Below the pieces are notes generated by a model. It ran no database searches and was not told where the DNA came from. It saw only the letters and a list, made by a program, of their open reading frames with translations. 64,000 bases of DNA, from positions 45,453,167 to 45,517,166 of the forward strand of contig NC_041011.1 of the NCBI RefSeq assembly GCF_004193775.1. The letters are read 5' to 3'. Positions within the stretch are counted from its first letter, which is position 1; the number at the start of each line of letters is the position of its first letter. The stretch is from Glycine soja. Lineage: Eukaryota; Streptophyta; Magnoliopsida; Fabales; Fabaceae. Shown in pieces: positions 47,801 to 60,009 of the stretch. The translations under genes were made by a program, and so were the position numbers.

Positions 47801-50800
47801 TTTGGTCCCACATTGACTAGAGATATGGCTTAAATAGAGCTTATAAAGCTTGGGCAGTCCTCACCTCACAAGCTAGTTATGTAGGGTTGAGTAAGAATTT
47901 AAAAAATTGGACAGACTGCAAAATTTCTGAGCTCACCCGAGTTGGGAATACTTTGTTGGCAGCATTGAAGCAACTTTATCCGTGAACTGCACAAAGAACC
48001 AGGTCAACAACAAACACGACAAGGAACATGATCAAAACTTTACACAACAAGGAGTATGGCAATTCAATATGCAACACCTGAAGCACAGGTCGGTATATGG
48101 ATGCTGCTAAATATATGCCCTCCTCAGGCAAAACTGCTGCAGAACCATAACCCTCTTGAAGCACATTGGGACCCTTCCTACTCCAACCTTGGCGAACAAG
48201 ATCAACTCCTGAATATTAATGCAACATGCCATAAATGTTGAAATGAAAAGAAATTAGCATCTAAATAAACAAGTAAATGATAAAGAAAAACATGAGTATG
48301 TATCATGTGCAATAAATTATGGTGTTTTAGAGACAATGATTCCTCATTAGATCATAAACTGCAAGTAGAGAATAAAAATAATATCAAGAATAAAAGAAAC
48401 AAGAAACTCCCATAAGTGGTTTACAAATTAAAGCTATTACAGACATGAGACATGAAACATGTACCACATCAGAAAAGCGTACCATAGAAATGGAGTATCT
48501 TCATAAACTTACAGAAAATCAATATAGAATTGTAGACACATAAATAACCAGAAGGCAAATGCTTCCTAATATTGCCTATAAAAAATTGTTCCCTAATATC
48601 AGCACTAGCTCATTTGTGTTCTATCCAAAATTGCTAACAGTCTTAAACATTAATGATGACATTTGTACAAAATTTATTCTCAGACTCAAAAGCAGACTTA
48701 TCTGGATCTTTCAGAAAAAAAATTATAGAGGAAGCAAGGTGTTATCCACATCCATGAATCTAAAGTATGACTCATCTGGACTATGCAAGTATCATTCCAA
48801 AGCTCAATTATCAGAAATCTTGTGTCAATGAATCTAACTAAATCCAATCAAGGAAAGTCTTCTTTTGTAAATCCATTGGTACATCTCTAGTGTGCATAAT
48901 TTATGCAAATTATGCAAGTTTCATCAAAATCATATAGCATATCTTAATAATAACTGTGGAAACCTACAGCAACATGATTCTTTCATCCATCATAATTTGA
49001 AAGTTTATTTTACTTCTTTCATAGAATTTATCATACCCTGGTTAGGAATAGATATTGAAGCATCTGTAAAGCGAAATGCAAAGGTAAGACCATCTTCAGA
49101 TCCATCCCTGCAATCAATAAGAAATGTTAACCATTAAATACATCATACAAACTCAAGGTGGTGTCAGTTAGGTACAGGGAATCTTCCATTTCAACTCAAA
49201 CTAAATCACTTTCCTGGAAATGAGAATCCCAAGAATAGGATTTCTGGAAAATTTTATAAAATATGTTTGGTTATTAATCAACCTTCCTAGGAATAATATG
49301 TTTATTCCCGATAAAGTTTTATTCTCATGGGAAAGTTTAGTAACTCGTCTTTGACCGTTATATTAAAAAAAAAAGATGAGGATGGAAAGTAACTCTTTTA
49401 AAGTTACTCTTGGAGTAACTTGATGCCTCCTCATTAGAGTTGCAAACCATAGGTCATTAATTAGAAGTAGAGAATACAAAAATTAGTAAACCCTATACAA
49501 TGAAAAAAGGGAGGCATGGTGGAAAAGGCTCCTTCATGATGAGATCAGGGGAGGAGGGTAATGTTTGCAGCCACATCCCCACAAGCAAAGAGACTGTTTC
49601 CAGGATTTAAAACCTGTGACCTACATGTCACAAGGCTGCAAACATACCATTGCGCTAGGGCTCATCCTCTCAAATGATCCTATCCAATAGTTCAAAATAA
49701 ATAACAATTTCAAAATTTGAATTGAGAAAAGACTGCTGTTAGATGTTATATTAGAGAACAATATAAATTCAATTCACTTGCCTTTTATCTTTAGAAGGGA
49801 CTTTGCTCGCAAGCCTAGCTGTTTGCACAGCAGCATCAGCAGATGCTGCTTCAGGAGTGGCCCGCAGAATTTCACATATAAGTTGTTGGCATTCACTCTA
49901 TAAAAACATGGGTGAAGGAATATTAGATGAAAGATTAATTAAAAAATAAACATATAATTTAGGTCCTGTCAGACTCATAAATTAGGTTCCCCTTTGCCAT
50001 TAACTCAAGCAGAAACTTAACAAGTTTCTGTCACAAAAGGTGAGATGGAACATGACCACACAGGATACTAAATTATTCACGTTACAGATCATACTAGTTT
50101 CATATAAAATAACCCCCTTTGCCATTAACTGAAACAGAAACTTAATGTATTTTGATTTGGTCACAAATGATCAAACTGAACATGACAGCACAACACAATG
50201 CTACAATACCCACATGCAGCCATCAAAATGTCATGCTTTAATATTAATAAAATAGGACAAGAGGGGGTAAAAAGGAATATGTGTGTGTGTGTTACACCAA
50301 AAACCATTAGGGAGTGTAATATTTTCTAGTAGTGGCTAGACAGTTGACACTCCCCAACATGCATTTCAATCCACTTATGAATGTGTTAGATATAAATCAA
50401 TTCACATTAAGCCTTTACCTAAAAACTTCAGGGCCTGTTTATTTTGAGAAAATGATTTCAATTTATTTTCTGTTTCCATTAATAATTACAAAAATGACAC
50501 CTTTTTTACTCTATTTTCTATTTCAAAGATAATCGATTAGGAAATGGTGATAACAGCTATTTCAAAGATAATGGATAGGATTTTTTTTTATCAGCAAAAA
50601 TATGAATATATTATATATAGTAGTAAAATCAGTACAAGTGGTACTGTTGTATTTACATCCTAGAGTCATTATGTACGGAGCTATGGTGATAACAGCATTT
50701 ACTAAACAAGTATTTGAAAACAACAAGACACAAAGTGAAAACTAGGTGACATTTTCATAATTTTTAGTGAAAATAGATAGCATTTTCCCAAGCCAAATGG

Positions 50801-53800
50801 GCCCTAAGCTTTTTAGTTTTAACAAAGTTGGTTACTGAAGGGGTAGCAAAGTGACAGCCTCTACAAACAAAGTAGTCAACAGTGCAATCCTTGCAGCCCT
50901 TATTGGCTTATTCATCTATACAAAAGTTGGATTGAAGCACAAGGATGAGGGTAAGCCTGAGCATACCTTGTGCATTGTCCACACTTGAAGCTCAAAGGGC
51001 TCTTCATTAAGGGGGTATTTTAGAAATAAAACCATTCATCAGCTATCACTTAACAGTTAAGCTCTTTAGGAAAATTGGTCACTGACAGTGTCTTTTATTT
51101 TTCTTTTTGACAGTGTCTGATTTATTTAGCAAGTACAGAGAAAATATAAGTGTACTAAAACTTCTATTAACTATCCAATAACTGATATTTCGTATATATT
51201 GCAAACGGTTTGTATCTTAGACCAAGACACCAACCATGTCTAGCCTAACTAAATTGTTAAAGATATTTTTTTAACTTCTATCATGAAATATCTTTCGAGT
51301 GCCCTCAAATAGACTACCTGTAACACTGTCAGGGAGAAACCTATGCTGTAACCTCCGGTGACTTGAGATGCTTCAGAATCAGGGTTCCAATTTACATCTA
51401 CTGGCAATGATTTTGGCGTGTTTATGTCAGCATGCTGACTTGCTTTTGCTTCCAAAAGCTCCCCAACAATGACATGATTCTCTAAAGAGTTACACAAGAT
51501 GGCAAAATTACTTTTAAGAATAATGATTAACCTAGAAAGGAGAATGCATAAAATTGTTGTCTCACCAAATATTCGAACAACAGCATCCAAAATTGAATCA
51601 AGAAGCTCCTTAGCAGCAACCTGTGCTTTCCCACCAGGAGCCATAAGAGGTGATACAGGGCTCACAGCCAACAGAGTTCCAGCAATAGATATTCCATTCT
51701 TACGCTTCTGTTTTGGCAACTGATAACTTTCTAGTTGACCTTTTATGAAGTGCAGATTACCTGTTCCAGCCTGGGAATCCTGACCAATGCTAGACCTTGA
51801 TGAATTCAAAAGCTCTGCATGAGCTTTAATCTTGGATGTAATTATCTCGTGAAGTGTTGGCCGCAATCTTTGGCTGGTATACAATAAAACCAGCAAAACT
51901 TATATACACCAACATAAGCAAATATGGAAAAAAAAAAGATAATAAAATAAGGTGAGACATACACAGTCCACACACATACATGAACCCAAAGACATAATAA
52001 TAATAGGGAAGTAATAGCAGAAGAAGAAGAAAATTACAATTCAAATATCCTTATTCAGTTTAGCAGCATGTTATCACAACAATATTTAGATCACCAATAA
52101 TTAGTCAATACAAAATCATTTCCTTGTTCAGGTTGACTCATGTTAGGAAGCATATACAGATATAATCAGAACTTCCACATTCATATCATGGCACTTAAGA
52201 CTAGAGCTCCAAATGTGTCAAACAAGAGAGAATGACTATTTTTGGTATCTGAATTGAAGATTGAACAGCCAAGTAGAAGAGAGGATTGATATGATATGTC
52301 CAGTAACACACAGACATGTCAAAACCACTGTGCAATGCACTTTGAAGATGCAATGAAAAAATCTGACTATGCATGTTTTGAGTACAGTTCTTTTGCGCCA
52401 ATAAGGTGATTTGCATTTTAATTTCAAGTTTGTCCCAAAACAAACCACTAGAAGTCTAGAACACACACACAGAAAGAAAAGAAACCCAAACAAGTAACAA
52501 TTAGGATTGAACCAAACTTTCTTTCCATACATTTGCAGACTATTGCACAACATCTAACATGTATCTTCCTTCAGTGATAGCATTCTTAGACTAATAAACA
52601 CTAGCACCAGATATCACCATTTAGGTTGAGCATAATGTAATATAGTTTTTCATAAAAAGCAAAGAATAATAACAGAATTTTAGATACACTGCTATTTAAG
52701 AGAATATAGAAGACTGACAGCTACAAAATTCACATCATTTCTTCGAATTGGGAGGGTACCAGCATCTATAAAGTATGATTTGCACGAAATAGTATGTCGT
52801 TGTTTTGGATAAAAAAAAAATGATATTATTATGATAAAAAGCTTTAAAAATGCAAATAACAATGGATTAATTGTTTTTAATAGGATAAGTGGAAAAAAAT
52901 TTTGCAGAAATGGTGTTGATGATTGAACATATATAAAACATAAACTCAGATGGAGAGCAGAGATCATGCTAGCAACAGAAGTGTGCAAGTTAGTTTGAAA
53001 AGAAGCTTAACTTAAAAAAGCATTTCCAAAATCTCCAAAATTGCAATTATGAAATGCAGTTAGAAAAAATAATACAAACGCAGGGGATGTGCAAAATAAT
53101 ACAATATTGATGCTTATGCTAGAAACACCTGTGAATAAAATTATAATAAGAGTGTCTTTCAATAAAAATAAAATATTATGAAGATTAACAAACCATATAA
53201 TAGCTCCAGCAGCTGCAACTTTGCCAAGCATGCAAAGGCACTCGACCATGGTCTGGAGATACTTCACATGAAGCGGAGCATCACTTTTTCTAATTGTTTC
53301 CTATGCACAAGAATCTCAGAACATCAGTTCAAAAGAGTAGAAGTCACCATAATTCAAGAAGCATTGTGAATTCAATATAATTAAATGGCTCATACAAGAA
53401 ATTCATCAGGTGTCGAATTTGAGAGCCATGTTGGCATTTGACGAAGAGCATTGTTGGAATCCTTTGGTATATCATTACCATTGATTCTCGTTGTTGCCAT
53501 ATTCCCATCTAAGGTAGCTTCCTCATTCAAATCTGCCTCATCATGGCCATCAAAAGAACTGAAATACACATTTGATGGCATTGAATATATGTATACAAGT
53601 ATATTCAGCAACCAGAATCGCAAAACGCACACTAACACAAACATACAAGATGGGAAAAAATTGGGAGATTATCTCTAAATTAATATTAGATGCTATATTT
53701 AATATTAGTAAAGAAGAGTCAACTCAAAGGACACATTAGGAAAACAGACAGTTACATCAACCTTGGAAAGTAGTGAGCCAGAGGAAAAAAGGTAATCACA

Positions 53801-56800
53801 TACCAAAACACACTATCAAAGATAAAAAAAAAAGGTATGAAGCTTCAATAGGAAATCAGTAACATGATTTATGTAGTACAAAACAAGTAGAAAAATGGTA
53901 AAAATACTGATAAATTCAATTAATCAGTATTACCCTCCATCCACAGATGCTGGCCTATACGATCCATCAATCTGGAGATTATTCTGATTGTCACCTTTGA
54001 GTGATCTTGTTCTTCGAGACAGAGGTTGTGAATTATGTGCAGCAAGTGCAACAGCAGTGGTGGTTGGTATTTCGTCATCATTCTCTAACAAACTTGAGCC
54101 AGCAGCACTGCACAAATTACAGTTCAAATACATTTAACTTCTCAAAATAAATAATTCACAGAACTTAAAACTCAAGAATACATATACTTTAAACTACTCA
54201 GTCAGATTAAAAATTTGTTGAACTTATACATTCCAGGAACATTCTCGATGACTATAGGATAGTCTACTTACTCGCCCAGCTATAGTGCATTTTCTTTTTG
54301 GTTTGGTTAAGTCTGGTTATGTTAACCTTAGTCTTTCCTTAGTTAGTTTTCTGTTAGGAACTAACTCAAGGTTAGTTGACAGTTACAGTTGGGTAACTGT
54401 CTATATAAACAGCTTTGTAATCTGTTGTTAGTTGGGTTGATTTTATCAATACAATCACCTTTCCTTCTCTCTTTCTTTCTTACTTTTCTCTGATTCTATC
54501 AATGACATCCAAATGTTTCCACACAAGAACATATGCAAACAAAATGTAAGAGAAAGTAACTAAAGAGAAAATAGAGTTTCAGAGCCTGTGAGAAACAGCA
54601 TGACAAAAAATATGCAGCAAATATGAGCTATAGCCTACAGCATAAAAAGCATTTCAGAAAAGTATAATCCAATATCTCACAGCATGACAATTAAGGTTAG
54701 ACATCAGACGGGAAAAACAAATACCTATATTCACCCTTATTGTATAAATGGGCATGCAAATCCTCCAAAATCTTATAAAAGAGGACTCCACGTAACTTCG
54801 TTAACTCAGAACGGACATCTTGAAGCGCCCCAACCTGGGCCACACATAAAAAAAATAATTATGACATACAAAAAGCTCATGGAAATTTTCATAAAGACAA
54901 CTAAATAAGTGGAAAATTTTGAAGTATGAACAATGAGAGAAAACAAAGAAAAAGTAATCAAACAACAATACTCTAGACATGAGATGTAGAATAGTGACAT
55001 TCGGTGCAAGTTCAATACAAACTAAACAAATGAATTTTTTAAGCCTTCCCTTTGCCCTTTGGAAGATTCTCTGAGGATAGGCCTGAATAGAATATTTCCT
55101 TGTATAGACAGAACTAAATACTATAATTAAGAGATTAGGCCAGCGGTTTGATTTTTTATTTATTGTACGGGAATCATTAACACTTAATTTTAGGAATTAA
55201 CTGTATATTCTTTAGGAATTTCCTTTACTAGACCCTTTGTATTTTAGAGTAACTGCACTTCTAATCAAACTATCAGAGAACATTCTCCAGACACCCTTCC
55301 ATATGTTAGTTAGAGAAAAGGATTATTATTATCATCTTTCTAGTGCTTTGCTCACAGTCATGTTCATTTTAAGGGAATATTCATTTCAAATATGCAGAGA
55401 GCCATCACAGATTTGTTGTATACTTGTATTTTTTAAGGCCTGTTTTATTTAAGAAATTTGTTTTCATCTCCTGTTTTCACTAATCACAATAACTACAAAA
55501 AATTCCACCTTGTCTTTATCATTTCTTGTTCAAATATTTGAAAACAAGATGAGATTTTTGTAATGAACAATAAATTAAAAAAAATCTCAAACCAAATAGG
55601 CCTTAAGCCTGTCTAGCTCATTGTTTATTTTTGGCTTTAAGATAAGTACATTCCCTTTACTCTGAAGGGGGAAAAAAACTTCTTTTACGAAAACATATAA
55701 ATACAAGAAACAAAAATTAGAACTATAGAAGCCCTCTAAGCAAAGCATGCTGAAAATAGGATAATGATAGTAAGTTAAAATCTTACAGTTTGGAGGCCTC
55801 GCTCAAGCATCAGTATTGATTGCACATGCAATTGAACCGCGGCATAAAATTGCTTCTCAGCAATGAGTTTCTCGATGCGAGCCGGAACCTGCATCTTAGA
55901 CCTTCAGAATCAAAACCCTCTATGAAACTGATTATTTTAAACAGAGTAATTGAAAAGAAAGCATGTGTTAAATTTTTTTCAAACAAAAAACTTAGATGGA
56001 AATCTCAGTGTGCATCCAAAATGTATAAGCACATAGATAATTTGCTCTCATCAGATATTTTTCAAAAGATATTATTAGTGATCTTCAGTGCTTGAGCATT
56101 TAGGTCAAGTAGTTATTTGATACAGTATTAGAACACTGTTGGCCAAATGTCTATAGTCCTTTGTCATCATCAGTCTAACAATTAGAATTTTGATGCATAA
56201 TAGTACAAAGTTTTAGTAACATAAGTTTTAGCCACTATTTTATCTCCATTCAAAGCCCAATCAATGGGCTTTCACATAAATTGTCATGTTCAAAGCAAGC
56301 AATTCATGTTCTCTGACTTAGGAAGGAACTAAGTTTTAAGGTCAAGTAGTTCTTTGACAATTGAAAATCACTGCAGATTTCAGATAAAAAAACACAGTTT
56401 ATATAATTACTTATTCTTTAGCAGTTAAAGCAACATTTTATATATATACCAAAACTGCAAATGCAATTATGCAAATGCACTTATCTGTTTATTCCACACC
56501 ACAAACTGCGTAAGTAGCTCAAAGCAACTCCACCTCAGGGCATATATAATCAGAGCAAGCAAGCATAAGTTTAAACCTAGGAAATGAGATTATCTTATTC
56601 ACATTGACTGACCAAAAATCACACAAGTGGATCAGAAATGTCTAAAATAAAGGATGGACCTTGGCAATGTCTTCAATTTGATCCAATAAGGATATTATAT
56701 GTCGCAGTGTGACTGACCGATACCATAGTTGATGCAATTGCTTATTGCGGGCACTAAGGCGCCTCTTGGCCTCTCCCAAATCTACTTTTAAGACAGATAT

Positions 56801-59242
56801 ACTTTCAGTGGATTCACTGAAGAGTTTCAAGATCTGGAGATAAACAAAATATTTATCAAACAGTAATTAATGATATGCTAGTAATTATAATTCAGCTACA
56901 GTTAAAGAAGATGAAAGGTAGAAGAAGCTGAACAAATCCCGCTATCATTGAAACTGTTTCAAGTCATCAAACAGAAAACTAAGGAACCACAAACAGTTTC
57001 AATTTGCTATTTAAATATAAAATAAAATGTCCTTCATTCTATTTACATCTAATAATTCCTTCTCAACTTTAATTTCTTAAAATACAAGAAATCCTGGTTA
57101 AGATTGTTTCTTTGTTTCTCATATTTCAACCTTGCATTCCAGATCCTATAAAAGAAAGTGTCTTAAGATTGTAATTATAGAGAGAGAGAGAAAAAAAACT
57201 AGATTAAAAGGTCATAAACAAGGCAGGAAAAAGAAAATGCAATGGTATATAATACATTTAAAAAACAACAGTAAACAAGAGCAGTGGAATTAAAAACAAC
57301 AAATGCAATCCCGCAAAAGCTTGAAATGAAGCCAAGTACAAAAAATTTGCTATTACAATTAAGAAAATAATGTCATTTTCCTTGTCTTATAACCAAAAAA
57401 AATTATGAGAAAGAAAGATGCTGACAAATTTTTTTATTTTTTAAATTTTTAGCCAATGATATAAACTTGACATTTGGGGGAAAACTATCAACTGTCACTG
57501 GATACATGAATACACATACTCAAACATCCAGAATTTTCAATGGAAAATGATCACAGAAAATGAAGTTTAGAGAAACCTGGGAATAGTTTTGGATAGCTCT
57601 ATTGAAGCCACTATGATAGGAATGTACTACTTCATCCACAACCTCCTCAATAATATCACTTTGCTCCTTCAAAAATTGAGCGGCAGCATCACGGTCTTTT
57701 GATGTCAAAATGTGAACAACATGAGGTAGTGAATCAAAACGAGCAGCAACCCAACTCTCATCTATTCTAGAGAGGTCTTCTCTCAAATACTGCATTCAAA
57801 TGGAGCATGGAGACAGATTACCATGAATGAGCATACAGTGTATGCATGACTAAGTGCAGAAGAAATACCATAAGTCCATAACAACAAAAGCTTCAGAGCA
57901 AATAATTTAGACTTCTAATTTATAAGTTTACAGTCAAGACATCTTTAGTATGAATAACAATAAATCATTCAAAGAATGCTTAAAACACGACACACTATTA
58001 ATATATGTACAGATACATTGTTAGACAATTTTAAATAGAATAATCACACATTCAAATTGTAAATTGAAGTTATTCTGATGTATCCATTATCCAGTATATA
58101 TTTATGGTAAAATGCTTGATTTGTATCATTGTTTCAGACTAAAATATGTGGGCCAATACAAGTAAAACAAAAAATAAAGATAATAATTCCATAAAAAAAT
58201 ACTTGAAACCCACCATTGAGAATCCAGGACTGCAATGTGTTACACTGATCGAAACCCAGCATCACCCTATTCTTTTACATCATATACCAGCTATGCATGT
58301 CTCTTATAATTTGAACTTAGGACCTAACTCAACCCCACAAAAATGACTTACGACTTGTAAGGTGAGCATTGCCTAAGCTTTATAAGCCCTACTTAGGCCT
58401 TATCTCTAGTCAATGTGGGATCTCAACCTCCTAAGAGCCAACATACCGACAGCTACACACTACAACACTTAACTCAGCCTTGTCAAACCCTTTTTTCGAG
58501 ACACTAGCAACCAAATCTGATAGGCTGCAATTAACGTGGGTTAGGGGTAATCGCAATTAAGGCAACTTTCCAACAATGCCCAAGGGAGTATTTGTGTGGA
58601 TTGCAAATATTATCATCTTCTAAAGTATTAGAACTTCACATGTAATGAAGTACATCATAAAGAAAATGTTCTATTACAAAAGTCATAAAATGTGAAACAG
58701 CAAGAGTTGAAGGATATTATGACACCATATGATTCACAAGACTTGAAGCCAACTAGCTAAAGAAAAATAGGATGCAGGTACAACAAGCTCACTTATTAAA
58801 GGTTATCCAATCTCTCAAGAAAAAGTACATAGGTTTGAAATACCTCAGAAAGGTTGTTTGAAGCATGGAATGGGAAAAGGTTCATGGGCTTGATGGTTTT
58901 ACTGCTCCATTGTTTTGGAGCTGTTTAAAGTTGGGATATTAAAAGCATTGTTGTAGTGTTTTGTCAAAAGACAGGATGAAATAGATTGGAAATACAATCT
59001 TATCATAGAAAATAAAGCAATTTTGTTCAACCTAAACAAGTGAGTTTTTCCCACACAACTATCCCGGACATCTATGAGCACCACAAAGCAGTAAGCCCAA
59101 AAGATCTTAAAATTGAATCACTTGCAGAAAATCCCTCAGCCAAGAAGGCTGCTAATCTCGTCATGAATACAAATCTCAATAGGAACAAAGTAAAGCTTAC
59201 AGCTTTTTCTGAAGGCAAAGGTAACTCATCAAAAATTCCCAT
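38880..59242 (-). CDS. SEC8: Exocyst complex subunit SEC8
   Basis: Coding exons, downward: 59242-59201, 57789-57577, 56833-56660, 55888-55787, 54834-54725, 54107-53934, 53558-53396, 53300-53194, 51873-51566, 51481-51318, 49897-49782, 49107-49037, 48208-48078, 47986-47937, 47349-47249, 46250-46138, 45935-45828, 42498-42301, 42151-42066, 41201-41021, 40915-40838, 39724-39623, 39504-39430, 39268-39173, 39085-39036 and 38967-38880. They sum to 3201 nt, 1066 aa; Arabidopsis SEC8 is about 1053. It starts MGIFDELPLPSEKA with an in-frame TGA 12 bases upstream. Conserved blocks include ESWVAARFDSLPHVVHILTS, RNKQLHQLWYRSVTLRHII, GTLLAVSPVSPLMAP, FVDYRKGVQQAISS, VLGWAQAMPKFSNDLVKYV and NLFGVQQICRNAIALEQ. 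SEC8 is a rod-like helical subunit of the octameric exocyst that tethers secretory vesicles to the plasma membrane. Introns 11, 15 and 24 use GC donors. Introns hold many transposons (LINE, SINEs, TRIMs, MITEs, solo LTR) but no coding lesion is seen. Confidence 0.96.
40279..40416 (+). mobile_element. tRNA-derived SINE in SEC8 intron 21
   Basis: Flanked by ACAATGCGTTACTTCTT (40262-40278) and ACAATGCATTACTTCTT (40417-40433), identical at 16 of 17 bases. Inside, TTGGCCCAGTGGTGGG resembles a pol III A box and GTTTTGAATCCCCC a B box. The 3' end is A-rich. About 138 bp, sense opposite to SEC8. A typical short SINE with a fresh-looking duplication. Confidence 0.85.
42907..43765 (-). pseudogene. LINE reverse transcriptase fragment (inverted segment)
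   Basis: Reads CLIFKADFEKAYDSVSWDFL, RGLRQGDPLAPLLFNIVAEG, the catalytic SILQYADDTLFFGKAS and FLYLGLPIGANPRRSDTWDP, a typical L1-clade RT palm, then KLLSFGGRVTLIKSVLNSIP. A frameshift near 42990 moves the end to KLVWIQRQFLWGGGMEVKKI. Incomplete at both ends, hence inactive. The long plus-strand open frame opposite it is its antisense. Confidence 0.93.
43766..44881 (+). pseudogene. LINE ORF2 C-terminal fragment with zf-RVT (direct segment)
   Basis: Begins RVCLPKEKGGLGIRDLRKFN and runs to a frameshift near 44180. Internal stops occur near 44292 and 44402. It resumes KVKAPSKAAFFTWRLLRDRL, then the zinc-binding motif CPFCKYTDENATHLFFCC and ends NMKEAFR with a stop at 44879-44881. It encodes the 3' part of a LINE polyprotein and is inactive. 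Confidence 0.9.
47650..47890 (+). mobile_element. TRIM fragment (primer site, internal region, one LTR) in SEC8 intron 14
   Basis: TTGGTATCAAAGCC near 47650 resembles a Met-tRNA primer site. The final 90 bases (CCCACATTGACTAGAGATAT, then GGGCAGTCCTCACCTCACAA) match the LTR at 42.75 kb and its reverse at 58.3 kb. No protein is encoded and the left LTR is not apparent. Confidence 0.6.
49505..49690 (-). mobile_element. Au-like tRNA-derived SINE in SEC8 intron 11
   Basis: On the minus strand CCTAGCGCAATGGTATG resembles an A box and GGTCACAGGTTTTAAATCC a B box. TGGAAACAGTCTCTTTGC after it is similar to the Au SINE body found across flowering plants. Ends are approximate; no target duplication was identified. 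Confidence 0.65.
50431..50812. mobile_element. MITE with a nested short LINE tail, SEC8 intron 10
   Basis: The ends GGGCCTGTTTATTTT and CCAAATGGGCCC are inverted, as in hAT-type MITEs. The interior is interrupted near 50543-50696 by a LINE tail on the minus strand. A reliable 8-bp duplication was not found. Confidence 0.5.
50581..50682 (-). mobile_element. Very short LINE 3' tail
   Basis: On the minus strand the segment ends in TTTTTGCTGATAAAAAAAAA and contains the family hairpin (CAGTACC, loop ACT, TGTACTG, one mismatch; 50630-50646). ATGGTGATAACAGC occurs on both sides (about 50543-50556 and 50683-50696), a possible target duplication, although extra host-like bases lie between the left copy and the tail. 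Confidence 0.7.
54253..54501 (+). mobile_element. Solo LTR, 249 bp, in SEC8 intron 5
   Basis: Flanked by ATGAC at 54248-54252 and 54502-54506. The ends TATAGG and CTATCA are imperfect inverted repeats. The inside has a promoter-like TATATAAACAGC followed by a T- and C-rich tract, as in an LTR. No internal retrotransposon sequence adjoins it. Confidence 0.6.
55433..55612. mobile_element. Small MITE in SEC8 intron 4
   Basis: Inverted ends TTAAGGCCTGTTTTATTT and CCAAATAGGCCTTAA enclose about 180 AT-rich bases. The ends resemble the MITE at 50.4-50.8 kb. Confidence 0.5.
58318..58440 (-). repeat. TRIM LTR-like fragment in SEC8 intron 1
   Basis: On the minus strand it reads GATCCCACATTGACTAGAGA, then GCTTATAAAGCTTAGGC and GGGGTTGAGTTAGGTC, the same LTR family as at 42.75 and 47.8 kb. 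Possibly a solo LTR; no duplication assigned. Confidence 0.6.
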
Positions 59243-59995
59243 ATTGAGTCTTCAATGTCTCCACACACCATGAAAATATAGGATTCACTTGCGCCAGCAA
59301 CCCGCAACTTTAACTGCAATGATTGAATATACAAGTTAAAAAAAAACTCAAATTCTTTTGATATAAAAGTTAAGTACTATCTACTAATAAAAAAAACACA
59401 ATTGCACTCAAATAATAAGAATTCTCTTGACTTTAACCGGAAATGAATAATGAAAATTCTTAAGCAAAATTACACAATATTAAAAAAACAAGAGTTCAAC
59501 ATGTGCGCGGTGAAACTGCGCCGAGCACACACTGAATCTCAATTTCGAGCTTATTTCTCGTTGTCCATTACTGCATCGATATTAACTGAAACACCAAAAA
59601 CACGATTCAACTACTACGATCAGAAGAAGCAGATCCTGATTCCCGGTCACGCGCACACTACAGTTGAGCTCTTTAGCAATTCACTCGCACGAAACAGTCA
59701 CGCGGTGCAACATCACAGAAGCATTCGAAATTCAGAGTGGAAAACTATGGGGGGAAAAAAAGCGCTGGTAACAATTCGGAATACGCATTCAGAATTGGAA
59801 GATCTCGAGAAAATTGAGCTCGAAATTGAGATTATTCAGTGTGTGCGCGGTGAATCGAACGTTTCGCGAATCCAACCTGGAGCTGGAGGTGTGGGAAGAA
59901 CGAATCGAAAACGACGAATCCAAAGCGTTGAGAACGACGCACAGCATACAAGGTGGAGACAGCGCGTGAGAAACAGTCGAACAGAAACACACGCT
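59243..59995 (-). promoter_or_regulatory. SEC8 5' UTR, probable leader intron and promoter
   Basis: On the minus strand a GC-richer block near 59995-59878 ends CTCCAG|GTTGGA, a good donor. A good acceptor (ATTGCAG) ends at 59314, leaving a leader exon from 59313 to the start codon. The in-frame TGA upstream of the ATG confirms that translation starts at 59242. Transcription start not determined. Confidence 0.5.
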
Positions 59996-60009
59996 TCACG
60001 GCTTCAGGA

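Noticed and set aside
49160..49350. Possible MITE around GGAATAATATG / TTTATTCCCG in SEC8 intron 11
   Set aside because: Suggestive inverted motifs, but neither ends nor target duplication could be defined.
58840..58960. Possible LINE RT fragment (reads LDGFTAPLFW) in SEC8 intron 1
   Set aside because: Only about ten residues resemble the LINE motif G-P-D-G-F; too short and interrupted to claim.
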